Below, piece by piece: positions 1 through 6,148 of a stretch of 10,003 nt of DNA. Under the pieces are notes generated by a model. It made no database searches, had not been told where the DNA came from, and was given only the letters and a program-made list of their open reading frames with translations. Origin of the DNA: Burkholderiales bacterium. GTDB lineage: Bacteria; Pseudomonadota; Gammaproteobacteria; Burkholderiales; JAEUOS01. Both the position numbers and the translations under genes were made by a program. Positions within the stretch are counted from its first letter, which is position 1, and each line of letters starts with the position of its first letter. The DNA is taken from the NCBI GenBank assembly GCA_947456845.1, contig CANGUJ010000109.1:1-10003 (forward strand), given 5' to 3'.

Positions 1-236
1 ACCGGCGCGGGCGCCTGCGCCGGACTCTCGCGAACAGCCGGGCGCGCGGGCACGATACGGGTCTGCAGGCTGCCCTCGCGCGCCCCCTTGCCGGCCTTGT
101 CCGGCGTTGGCGGCAGCGGCTCGTCCGGACTGCGCCAGCGCACCGCGATGATTCCGGCATGGAACAGCAGGGACACCAGGAGGGCGATCCAGATCAATGG
201 GATGCGGACGCTGTCGCCGCGCTCTGCGCGTTGCAT
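1..236 (-). CDS. N-terminal part of a membrane-anchored, proline-rich TonB-like protein (runs off the left edge)
   Basis: The minus-strand frame opens with ATG at 236-234 and stays open for 78 codons to the window edge, so the C-terminal part is missing. The protein begins with a short charged stretch (MQRAERGDSVR). A single hydrophobic segment follows at about residues 12-31 (IPLIWIALLVSLLFHAGIIA), and then a Pro/Ala/Arg-rich region (PDEPLPPTPDK and later PAQAPAP). One inner-membrane anchor followed by a proline-rich periplasmic linker is the architecture of TonB-family energy transducers and of some TonB-like or DUF3108-type proteins in Burkholderiales. The diagnostic C-terminal domain lies outside the window, so the family is inferred from the N-terminus only. 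No clear Shine-Dalgarno sequence precedes the ATG. The gene is divergent from the peptidase gene, with about 89 nt between the two chosen starts. Confidence 0.6.
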   Translation of the reverse strand, partial: MQRAERGDSVRIPLIWIALLVSLLFHAGIIAVRWRSPDEPLPPTPDKAGKGAREGSLQTRIVPARPAVRESPAQAPAP

Positions 237-325
237 CGATGGATGACCGTGATCGGCGGGACCGGGTAGGGAAATCCGCTATTGTCGGCCAATCGCCGCC
301 TTCGCCGGACGCTAGACTGGATATC

Positions 326-2329
326 GTGCCGCCCCTCTCGAAGCCGCTACCGCGCCGGCCCCGTCGGTTGACATCCTTCCGCTGCCTCGCCGTCCTCGCC
401 TCGGCCTGCTGCCTCGCGGCTGCGTGCGGCGCGCCCGACGTGCGCCAGCCGGTCGCGGCCTGGGCACTTGCCGCCCCGGGGGGGGCGGATCGCGACCACC
501 TGATTTCCCCGGACGGCAACAGGCTCGCCTGGAGCGGAACGTCGTGGTTCAGGCGCAAGTTGTTCGTGCGCAACCTCGCCACCGGCGAAACCAGATCGTG
601 GCGCGTCAACGGTGCGGTGGCCTGGTCCGCGAACAGCCGGTGGCTCGTCTATGCCGCCGATACCAGCGGCACCGAAAATCCGCACGTGTTCGCCCTCGAC
701 ACCGACTCATCGGCGAGCCCGGTCGATCTCACGCCCTATCCGGCGGTGCGCGCCGTCATCCACCAGATCGTCGATTCAGACCCGCGCAACATCCTGGTGG
801 CGCACAACCGGCGCAACCCGAAACTCTTCGACCTCTACCGCATCAACCTCGAGACTCGCGCCGAGACCCTGGTGGCGGCCAATCCCGGCAACGCGGTCGC
901 GCCGATCACGCGCGCCGACGGCTCGCTGCAGGGCTGGCAGCCCTCCGGCACGGCAGTGCGCCCGGCCCCGGAACGCATGCGGCCGCAGGTCGAGCGGGCA
1001 CCCGCGATCGCGGCACGGAACGAAGACAACGTCCGCATCATCGGCCCCGCGTCCGGCGGCCAGGCGGTGTGGGCCCTGTCGAATCGCGGACGCGACCGCA
1101 GCGCGCTGGTGGCGTTCGATACCGGGCGCGGCTGGGAGCGGGTGTTTTTCGAAGACCCGGTCTCCGATGTCACGCATGCCTATATCGGCCGTTCCACCCG
1201 GGAACCGCTTGCGGTGGTCGCACAGCCGGGTTACCCGCGCGTGGAGATTCCCGACGCGGCACTGCGCGCCGCGCTCGCCCCGGTGATCGCCCCGCTCGAA
1301 GGTTCGCCATGGGGCCTGCACATCGGTAGCGGCGATCATCAGGACGACCGCCTGGTCGTCAACCTCAACACCAGCACGCAAAACCGCGCCTGGCTCGTCA
1401 GCCGCAAGACCGGCAGCGCGGAACTGCTCGCCCAGGCGCTGCCGGCGCGGCTCGAATCCACGCTCTCTCCGATGCGCGCGGTCAGCTTCGCGGCGCGCGA
1501 TGGCCTGGCCCTGCATGCCTACCTGACCCTGCCGCGCAACGCGACCGCCGATCTGCCGATGGTGCTCATGGTGCACGGCGGTCCATGGCAGCGCAATGCG
1601 TGGGCCGACCCGTCGCGCTCCGAGGAATCCGCGCGCGCGCAATTCCTGGCCAGCCGCGGCTATGCCGTGCTGCAGGTGGATTTCCGCGGCTCATCCGGAT
1701 ACGGCAAAGCCTTCCAGCAGGCCGGCATCGGCGAATTCGGCCGGCGCATGCGCGACGACCTGCTCGATGCAGCGGCGTGGGCGATCCGCGACGGCGTGGC
1801 GCGGCGCGGCGCGATCGCCGTCATGGGTTTCAGCTACGGCGGCTACGCCGCCTTGAACGCGATGGCGGATGCACCGGACACGTTCGCCTGCGGCATCTCG
1901 ATCGCCGGGCCGACCGACCTGGCCAGTCTGATCGAGGCGTTTCCGCCGTACTGGAAGGTTGATCTGTCCCTGTGGCACGACTATGTCGGCAATCCGGGGG
2001 TGCCGGCCGACCGCGCGGAGATGACGCGGCGCTCGCCGCTCCACCAGGCGCGCGGGTTCGCGCGGCCGGTGCTGCTGATCCATGGCGACCGTGATGTGCG
2101 GGTACGCTTCGACCAGTCCGAGCGTATGGAACGTGCGCTGCGGGCAGCCGGCAAGGAAGCCAGACTGGTGCGGATTCCGGGCATGGGTCACAGCTCCGGT
2201 TGGTGGGCGCACCAATACCGCATCCTGCGCGAAAGCGAGACATTCCTCGCGCCCTGTCTTGGGGGCCCCGCCCGGAGGTTCGAATGGCCGGACCCGCTTG
2301 TCGCCGCCTGGTTGCGAATCTCAGGCTAG
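326..2329 (+). CDS. Exported S9-family serine peptidase (prolyl oligopeptidase / acylaminoacyl-peptidase type)
   Basis: Predicted alpha/beta-hydrolase peptidase of about 667 aa that would cleave short peptides in the periplasm or at the membrane. The C-terminal catalytic domain (PF00326 type, about residues 440-655) has the nucleophile motif GFSYGGY with Ser503, Asp590 in HGDRDVRV and His622 in GMGHSSGWW. An HGGPW oxyanion-hole motif lies at 417-421. The N-terminal half has the WD/TolB-like propeller repeats usual for the family, for example a segment reading LAWSG followed by LFVRNLATGE. From the GTG start the protein opens with an Arg-rich n-region and a hydrophobic core ending in LAAAC at Cys34. 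This is a plausible signal peptide, though a poor lipobox because Ala sits at -3. The frame is open back to 197, but upstream ATGs at 197 and 239 would overlap or abut the divergent gene and add a non-signal-like leader. TTG at 368 is another possible start. A TAGACT hexamer at 313-318 could be a -10 element, but no matching -35 is evident. The gene is convergent with the MFS gene, 16 nt away. Confidence 0.88.
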   Translation: MPPLSKPLPRRPRRLTSFRCLAVLASACCLAAACGAPDVRQPVAAWALAAPGGADRDHLISPDGNRLAWSGTSWFRRKLFVRNLATGETRSWRVNGAVAWSANSRWLVYAADTSGTENPHVFALDTDSSASPVDLTPYPAVRAVIHQIVDSDPRNILVAHNRRNPKLFDLYRINLETRAETLVAANPGNAVAPITRADGSLQGWQPSGTAVRPAPERMRPQVERAPAIAARNEDNVRIIGPASGGQAVWALSNRGRDRSALVAFDTGRGWERVFFEDPVSDVTHAYIGRSTREPLAVVAQPGYPRVEIPDAALRAALAPVIAPLEGSPWGLHIGSGDHQDDRLVVNLNTSTQNRAWLVSRKTGSAELLAQALPARLESTLSPMRAVSFAARDGLALHAYLTLPRNATADLPMVLMVHGGPWQRNAWADPSRSEESARAQFLASRGYAVLQVDFRGSSGYGKAFQQAGIGEFGRRMRDDLLDAAAWAIRDGVARRGAIAVMGFSYGGYAALNAMADAPDTFACGISIAGPTDLASLIEAFPPYWKVDLSLWHDYVGNPGVPADRAEMTRRSPLHQARGFARPVLLIHGDRDVRVRFDQSERMERALRAAGKEARLVRIPGMGHSSGWWAHQYRILRESETFLAPCLGGPARRFEWPDPLVAAWLRISG

Positions 2330-2345
2330 ACGCCAGACGCGCCGC

Positions 2346-3584
2346 CTATTTCGGCACCAGCCCCTTCTCGATCAGAATCGGCCGCGCCGCCTGCCGCAGG
2401 CGCGGCTGCACGCGGTTGAGCGCCAGGCCGACGGCCACATAAAGGACGGCCGAGGCGAGGAACACCGGCCGCGCGCCAATCATGGAAGCGAGCGCGCCGG
2501 CACACAGGCTCGCCACGGACAATGCGCCGCCATAGGCCATGCCGAAGAAGGCCATCAGCTGGCCGCGCATGTGGTCGGGAATCACCGCCTGCAGCAGGAT
2601 GTGGCTGGAGGTCACGATCATCACGGTGGACCAGCCGGATACCACCATCAGCGCCAGCGCCACCAGGAAATGCTGGTTGCACGACAGGACCGCCGCCGCG
2701 GCACCCGCGCACAGGCAGCCGGCTACCACTTTCAGGCTGAAGCCACTCACATGGGCGCGGTTGGCCAGGGTCAGCGCCGCGGCCAGGGAGCCGAAGCCGA
2801 AGGCCGCCATCATCATGCCGAGGGAATCGACGTCGCGGTTGAACACCTCCTTGGCGAACACCGGCAGCAGCGTCACGAAAGGCGCCAGGGCCACGCTGGA
2901 GAACGCCACGGTGAGCAGCAACCAGCGCGGCGCGCTGCTGGTGCGCAGGTAGGCCAGGCCCTGCGCCAGGGTGCCGCGCGCCTGCTTCTCGCGCGCATGC
3001 CGCGGGCGCAGCATCAACAGGGTGCAGATCTCGACGATGTAGGACGCGGCGTTGGCGAGGAAGCAGGCCAGATCCCCCATCCCGGCCAGCATCAGCGCGC
3101 CCAGCGCCGGGCCCACCAGCCGCGCCACATTGAACGATACGGAATTGAGCGCGATCGCATTGCTCAGGTGGCCATGTTCATGCACCAGGTCGGCGATCAG
3201 GGCCTGACGGGCCGGCATTTCGAACGCGATGGCCACCCCCAGCACCAGCGCTGCCGCCACCAGCGTATGGCTGTTGAGCAGGCCCTGGGCCGCGAGGATT
3301 GCCAGCGCCAAGGCCACGCCCATCTCCACCACCTGGGTGAACACCAGGATGCCCCGGCGCGATACCCGGTCGGCGAGGATGCCGCCGGCCGGGCCGAGCA
3401 GCAGGGTGGGCGCCTGCGAGGCGAACGCCACCAGCCCCAGCACGGCGGCCGAACCCGTCACCCGGTAGGCGATCCACGACAGCGCCACCTGCTGCACCCA
3501 GGTGCCGACGAAGGACACGAACTGGCCGCCGAAGTAGAGCCGGAAGTCGCGCCCGGAAAGCGAGCGCAGCAGCGGAAGCGTCAT
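2346..3584 (-). CDS. MFS exporter, EntS-like (MFS_3 family)
   Basis: Inner-membrane major facilitator transporter of 412 aa, the usual length for the 12-helix family. Hydrophobic segments run throughout. The loop 2-3 signature is clear at about residues 67-77 (GGILADRVSRR, the MFS motif A). A second-half loop reads IPDHMRGQLMAFFGMAYGG, which is characteristic of the enterobactin-exporter-like MFS_3 group. Members commonly export siderophores, drugs or other small molecules by proton antiport; the substrate here cannot be read from sequence. Start choice is uncertain. ATG at 3584 is preceded by AAGGA at only 1-nt spacing, and a TTG four codons upstream (3596) has no Shine-Dalgarno sequence. 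I prefer the ATG because the conserved part (LPLLRSLSGRDFRLYFGGQ) starts right after it. The gene lies 60 nt downstream of the small secreted-protein gene on the same strand, so co-transcription is likely. Confidence 0.9.
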   Translation of the reverse strand: MTLPLLRSLSGRDFRLYFGGQFVSFVGTWVQQVALSWIAYRVTGSAAVLGLVAFASQAPTLLLGPAGGILADRVSRRGILVFTQVVEMGVALALAILAAQGLLNSHTLVAAALVLGVAIAFEMPARQALIADLVHEHGHLSNAIALNSVSFNVARLVGPALGALMLAGMGDLACFLANAASYIVEICTLLMLRPRHAREKQARGTLAQGLAYLRTSSAPRWLLLTVAFSSVALAPFVTLLPVFAKEVFNRDVDSLGMMMAAFGFGSLAAALTLANRAHVSGFSLKVVAGCLCAGAAAAVLSCNQHFLVALALMVVSGWSTVMIVTSSHILLQAVIPDHMRGQLMAFFGMAYGGALSVASLCAGALASMIGARPVFLASAVLYVAVGLALNRVQPRLRQAARPILIEKGLVPK

Positions 3585-3644
3585 GTCCTTGTTCAAGCGG
3601 GAAGGCGATGTCGCGGCGGGCCGGGGCGGCGGCAGCGCGGCGCC

Positions 3645-3974
3645 CTAGCGCAGCACCGGCGCGGAACGCGTTTCGCGCTCGATGCGCGCAAGACGTTTGC
3701 GACTCGGCCTTGCCGTCGAAGCAGCCTCGGGGCCTGGGGCCTGGTGCGCAAGCGAGGGACCGGGAAGCGTATGGAAACGGTGCAAATCGTCGTCGGACAC
3801 GCAGTCGATGTCGCTGGCGAGATCCACCTTGATCGACGCCACCACGCGCTGGCCGGCCGCATGCGATGCGCGTTCGTCGGCGCGCAGCAGGCCGCTCGCG
3901 CCCAGGGCGATACACAAGACGACAAAGTAACGGATGATCATGGCGTGGAAGTCCCGTGCGGCCGGTGTGTGCAT
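3645..3974 (-). CDS. Small secreted or membrane-anchored hypothetical protein
   Basis: Open frame of 109 aa that I do not recognise. The start region carries a plausible Sec signal: after an internal Met12 (start 3941) comes IIRYFVVLCIALGASGLLRA, with likely cleavage before DERA. The mature part is short and hydrophilic, with an acidic patch around DIDCVSDDD containing one cysteine. A Pro/Ala-rich stretch and a strongly basic C-terminus (SRKRLARIERETR) follow. ATG at 3974 lies 12 nt after AGGAA (3987-3991). A TTG immediately before it would have 9-nt spacing, so translation may begin at either. The frame is also open to 4052 without signal-like sequence. A genuine signal peptide plus fit between neighbouring same-strand genes supports it being real. 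Without recognisable homology it stays tentative. It ends 60 nt before the MFS exporter gene. Confidence 0.5.
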   Translation of the reverse strand: MHTPAARDFHAMIIRYFVVLCIALGASGLLRADERASHAAGQRVVASIKVDLASDIDCVSDDDLHRFHTLPGPSLAHQAPGPEAASTARPSRKRLARIERETRSAPVLR

Positions 3975-4125
3975 CAAATTGGTTGATTCCTGCTCGTTCT
4001 CTAAAACGGCAGAACCGCGCCAAACATGAGGGCGATGCTTGGCCCAGAACACATCCGGTTAACCTTTGTTGACTTTTCCCGCCGCAGGGCGCCGCCCCCG
4101 CGCGCCGGCCTCCCCGTGCGGCGAC

Positions 4126-4144
4126 AATGGGGTCTGACCCCATT
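4126..4144. repeat. REP-like palindrome, copy 1
   Basis: A perfect 19-bp palindrome with a single unpaired central T at 4135: arms AATGGGGTC and GACCCCATT. Short palindromes built on GGGGTC-N-GACCCC are, to my recollection, dispersed in many proteobacterial genomes, often as REP-like elements. This copy has T at its centre and copy 2 has A, so on a given strand the two are in opposite orientation, as in paired REP units. No transposase gene is present in the window. Confidence 0.75.
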
Positions 4145-4172
4145 TTCGAGGCCGGCTTTGTGCACGCGCGAC

Positions 4173-4195
4173 GGAAATGGGGTGGGAAATGGGGT
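4173..4195. repeat. Tandem direct repeat, left arm of palindrome 2
   Basis: GGAAATGGGGT occurs at 4173-4183 and again at 4185-4195, an 11-bp identity with a 12-bp period. The second unit forms the left arm of palindrome 2. This suggests tandem duplication of an arm, by slippage or element remodelling. Confidence 0.7.
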
Positions 4196-4220
4196 CAGAC
4201 CCCATTTCTAGACGCATTTC
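4174..4220. repeat. REP-like palindrome, copy 2, inside a larger symmetric hairpin
   Basis: The core at 4186-4208 is a perfect 23-bp palindrome with central A at 4197: arms GAAATGGGGTC and GACCCCATTTC. Outside it, GAAATG at 4174-4179 pairs with CATTTC at 4215-4220 about the same centre, leaving symmetric 6-nt unpaired segments on each side. The outer right arm reaches the first base of the beta-subunit stop codon (complement, 4220-4222). On the minus-strand transcript this would fold as an 11-bp stem, then an internal loop, then a 6-bp stem. It might protect or end the oxygenase mRNA, but there is no U-run to make it a classical terminator. Confidence 0.7.
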
Positions 4221-4224
4221 TAGA
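4203..4224. repeat. Tandem direct repeat spanning the beta-subunit stop codon
   Basis: CATTTCTAGA occurs at 4203-4212 and 4215-4224, a 10-bp identity with a 12-bp period. The right-hand unit contains the TAG stop (complement of 4220-4222) of the oxygenase beta-subunit gene. The left-hand unit belongs to the palindrome. The period equals that of the left-arm repeat. Confidence 0.7.
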
Positions 4225-4720
4225 TGCAGTAGAAGTCCAGCAGGGTCGGGATGCGGTCGTTCATCAGCACAATCTTTTTGCGCGCGATCTTCCACACGGC
4301 GCCTTCGCGGCGCAGGCGGTGCTCGTAGCGGCCGAAAAACACGTGCTGCGCCTGCTGGCGCGGGTCGAACACATGGCAGGTCCAGCTGGCATGCACCTCC
4401 ACACCCTCCGGCGACTCGCCGGCGATGATCACGCAGGACACGCCGTGGCTGGTACGCCGCAGCGGGCAAGACGCGGTCGACAGCCCGCTCCGGATGCGCC
4501 AGACCCGGTCTTCCAGCCCGGCGCGCGCCGTGTAGTACATCAGCGAGACCTGCGTATCCGGCGCATCGACCAGCTCATGCGGCCCGTTCCAGGCCGGCAC
4601 CCAGAACACCGCGTCCGCGCAGTACAGGGCGAGCCAGTCGTCCCAGCGTTGCGTGTCCAAGCAATGCCCTTCGCGGTACAGCAGGTCGGCCGCCTCGGCA
4701 GCGGTGATCGGCGCGTTCAT
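4220..4720 (-). CDS. Aromatic ring-hydroxylating dioxygenase, beta (small) subunit
   Basis: Small structural subunit of 166 aa, of NTF2/SnoaL-like fold, matching the 160-170 aa typical of BenB, AntB and related subunits. It associates with the Rieske alpha subunit in the oxygenase component of a cytoplasmic ring-hydroxylating enzyme. Recognisable family segments are LLYREGHCLDTQRWDDWLAL near the N-terminus, VSLMYYTARAGLEDRVWRI in the middle (benzoate-type subunits have a very similar SLIYY...GLEDRVFRI), and RTSHGVSCVII after it. The C-terminus reads FGRYEHRLRREGAVWKIARK and ends in DFYCI. ATG at 4720-4718 overlaps the alpha-subunit TGA as ATGA, so the pair is translationally coupled. The frame extends upstream to 5329, but that part is a shadow of the alpha subunit. 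The stop codon lies within a short direct repeat next to the palindrome. Substrate is not determinable; benzoate, anthranilate or salicylate-like compounds are candidates by family. Confidence 0.9.
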   Translation of the reverse strand: MNAPITAAEAADLLYREGHCLDTQRWDDWLALYCADAVFWVPAWNGPHELVDAPDTQVSLMYYTARAGLEDRVWRIRSGLSTASCPLRRTSHGVSCVIIAGESPEGVEVHASWTCHVFDPRQQAQHVFFGRYEHRLRREGAVWKIARKKIVLMNDRIPTLLDFYCI

Positions 4721-6051
4721 GGCGCGGCCTGCGCGCCGAGCCGGCGCTGCCAGGCCAGGTACATCGCCTGGCAGACGGTTTCGTCGCTCATCGAGAACGG
4801 CCCGTGCATGGACGTGGCCGGCGTGATGCCGAGCTCGCGCGCATGGTGGTCGGCCCCGGCCTGCAGCGCGCCGGTGCCACGCACGGCGCCCTGCTGCCAT
4901 TCCACCAGGCCGCTTGCAAAGCCGCGCTGGCTGTCCTCGAAGGTCACGGTATCGTCGGGGGTAGCCATGCCGCTGGGGTTGAAGAAATCCTCGTACTGGC
5001 GAATGCGCTTGCGGCGCGCCTCGCCATCCTCGCCGACCGGCGCCACGCAGTACGAGGTGATCTCGGTCAGGTCGCAGGCCAGCGGCCGGATCACGCGCAT
5101 CTGCAGCGCCGCGTTGGAAGCCAGCTGCAGGTTGGGAAACAGATTGAACTGCCGGGTGCGCAGCATCCAGTCGCAACGCACGGGGCCGACCCGCGCGGCT
5201 AGCGCGGCGCGGCCCTGGTACAGCGGATGCCGCTCGGCCGGCGTACGCGTCCATACCAGCGCATGGCCCTGCGAAAAACCGAACGCCCCCATCTCCTCCT
5301 CCACCTGGCGCCCGCGCTCGCCCTGCCACACGGCGGCGGCCACGTCGGTGCGGCCGGCCATCCGGGCGCGCCGGTCAAGCAGGCCGAAGTACGAGGGATG
5401 CACCGAGGTCAGGTGGTAGGCGTCGAGCGAATTCTCCAGCTGCAGCTTCCAGTTGGCCCGGAAGGTGTAGGTCACCTGCCCGGGCACCAGTTCCACGCCG
5501 TGCGGCGACTGGTCGACCACCATGTCCAGAAACACCCGCGCATCCCCGAGATGCGCCTCCAGCGAGGGCCCGCCGGCCGCAAGGCTGGCGAAGAGGAAGC
5601 CACGGTACTCGCCGAAGCGCGGCACCGCGGCGAGATCATGCGCCTCCGCGTCGAAGGCGGGCGGGTAGGCGCCGGCCGCCTTTGCCTTGATGGCGACATT
5701 GCGGCCGTCGCTGCCGTAGGACCAGCTGTGGTAGGGGCACACATGGACGCGGCGGTTGCCGCGCGGCGCCACGCACACCATCGCGCCCTTGTGGCGGCAG
5801 CTGTTGAGGAAGCAGCCAAGCCGGCCCTCGGCATCGCGCATGACGATGAGCGGCGTCTCGCCGACGGCCACGGTGATGAAATCATGCGGGTTCGGCAATT
5901 GCGACGCGTGGCCCACGTACACCCAGCCGGCGTTGAAGATATGCCGCATCTCGAGCGCGAACACCGCCGGGTCGCGATAGGCGTCGCGATGGATGCGAAA
6001 CACCCCGTCGCCGGGCCGATGGTCGATCAGCCCGGACACGTTCACGCCCAT
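4717..6051 (-). CDS. Aromatic ring-hydroxylating dioxygenase, alpha (Rieske) subunit
   Basis: Catalytic subunit of 444 aa that uses O2 and reductant-derived electrons to hydroxylate an aromatic ring. The N-terminal Rieske domain binds [2Fe-2S] through Cys85-x-His87 (NSCRHKGA) and Cys105-x2-His108 (CPYHSWSYG). The catalytic domain has the bridging Asp210 and iron ligands His213 and His218 in NSLDAYHLTSVHPSYFG. The third ligand is probably Asp366 or Asp367 in FFNPSGMATPDD, a segment very like that of BenA-type enzymes. All key residues are present. Length and motifs place it in the benzoate/anthranilate/toluate dioxygenase group rather than the naphthalene/biphenyl group, but the substrate is unknown, so I give no gene symbol. 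AGGGGG at 6056-6061 lies 4 nt before the ATG, supporting the start. The beta gene follows with an ATGA overlap. No reductase gene lies in the window, so electrons must come from a partner encoded elsewhere. Confidence 0.92.
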   Translation of the reverse strand: MGVNVSGLIDHRPGDGVFRIHRDAYRDPAVFALEMRHIFNAGWVYVGHASQLPNPHDFITVAVGETPLIVMRDAEGRLGCFLNSCRHKGAMVCVAPRGNRRVHVCPYHSWSYGSDGRNVAIKAKAAGAYPPAFDAEAHDLAAVPRFGEYRGFLFASLAAGGPSLEAHLGDARVFLDMVVDQSPHGVELVPGQVTYTFRANWKLQLENSLDAYHLTSVHPSYFGLLDRRARMAGRTDVAAAVWQGERGRQVEEEMGAFGFSQGHALVWTRTPAERHPLYQGRAALAARVGPVRCDWMLRTRQFNLFPNLQLASNAALQMRVIRPLACDLTEITSYCVAPVGEDGEARRKRIRQYEDFFNPSGMATPDDTVTFEDSQRGFASGLVEWQQGAVRGTGALQAGADHHARELGITPATSMHGPFSMSDETVCQAMYLAWQRRLGAQAAP

Positions 6052-6055
6052 TGCG

Positions 6056-6061
6056 CCCCCT
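6056..6061 (-). promoter_or_regulatory. Shine-Dalgarno sequence of the oxygenase alpha gene
   Basis: AGGGGG read on the minus strand, 4 nt upstream of the ATG at 6051. It is one of the few clear ribosome-binding sites in the window and supports this start. The surrounding 97-nt gap (6052-6148) between the aldolase-family stop and this start is very G+C-rich, and I see no promoter in it. Confidence 0.55.
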
Positions 6062-6148
6062 GGGTGCGGCGTGCCCGCGGCTGCGGCCGCGAAGCCGCCC
6101 GGCCGGACCGCGCCTCGATGGCGTACGGCGCGCTCGCCGCCGGGCGCT

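Larger units (their letters stand above)
3975..4219. other. Intergenic region with two palindromes between the oxygenase and small-protein genes
   Basis: This 245-nt stretch separates the beta-subunit stop from the small-protein start. It contains the two GGGGTC-N-GACCCC palindromes described separately and an 8-bp palindrome GGTTAACC at 4057-4064. The rest is a G+C-rich filler of about 45 nt (4081-4125). The part near 3987-4075 is more A+T-rich than its surroundings, as expected for a promoter of the downstream minus-strand genes. I could not find a -35/-10 pair with acceptable spacing. There is no intrinsic terminator with a U-tract after the oxygenase operon. Confidence 0.5.

Noticed and set aside
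2262..2269. GGGGCCCC palindrome near the end of the S9 peptidase gene as a terminator
   Set aside because: It is inside the coding sequence, has no loop and is not followed by a T-run.
2330..2345. Bidirectional terminator between the convergent peptidase and MFS genes
   Set aside because: The gap is only 16 nt and shows no stem-loop with flanking A/T tracts.
2082..3986. 634-codon open frame on the plus strand opposite the MFS gene
   Set aside because: Its translation is rich in His/Gln/Arg/Gly low complexity with no domain, whereas the opposite strand gives a textbook 12-helix transporter. Long antisense frames are expected at this G+C content.
4069..4074. TTGACT on the plus strand as a -35 box
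   Set aside because: No -10 element lies at 16-18 nt (the sequence there is G+C-rich), and no plus-strand gene lies downstream.
4721..5329. Upstream extension of the oxygenase beta-subunit frame
   Set aside because: It lies inside the alpha-subunit gene. The 166-aa product from 4720 already matches the family length and starts at an ATGA overlap.
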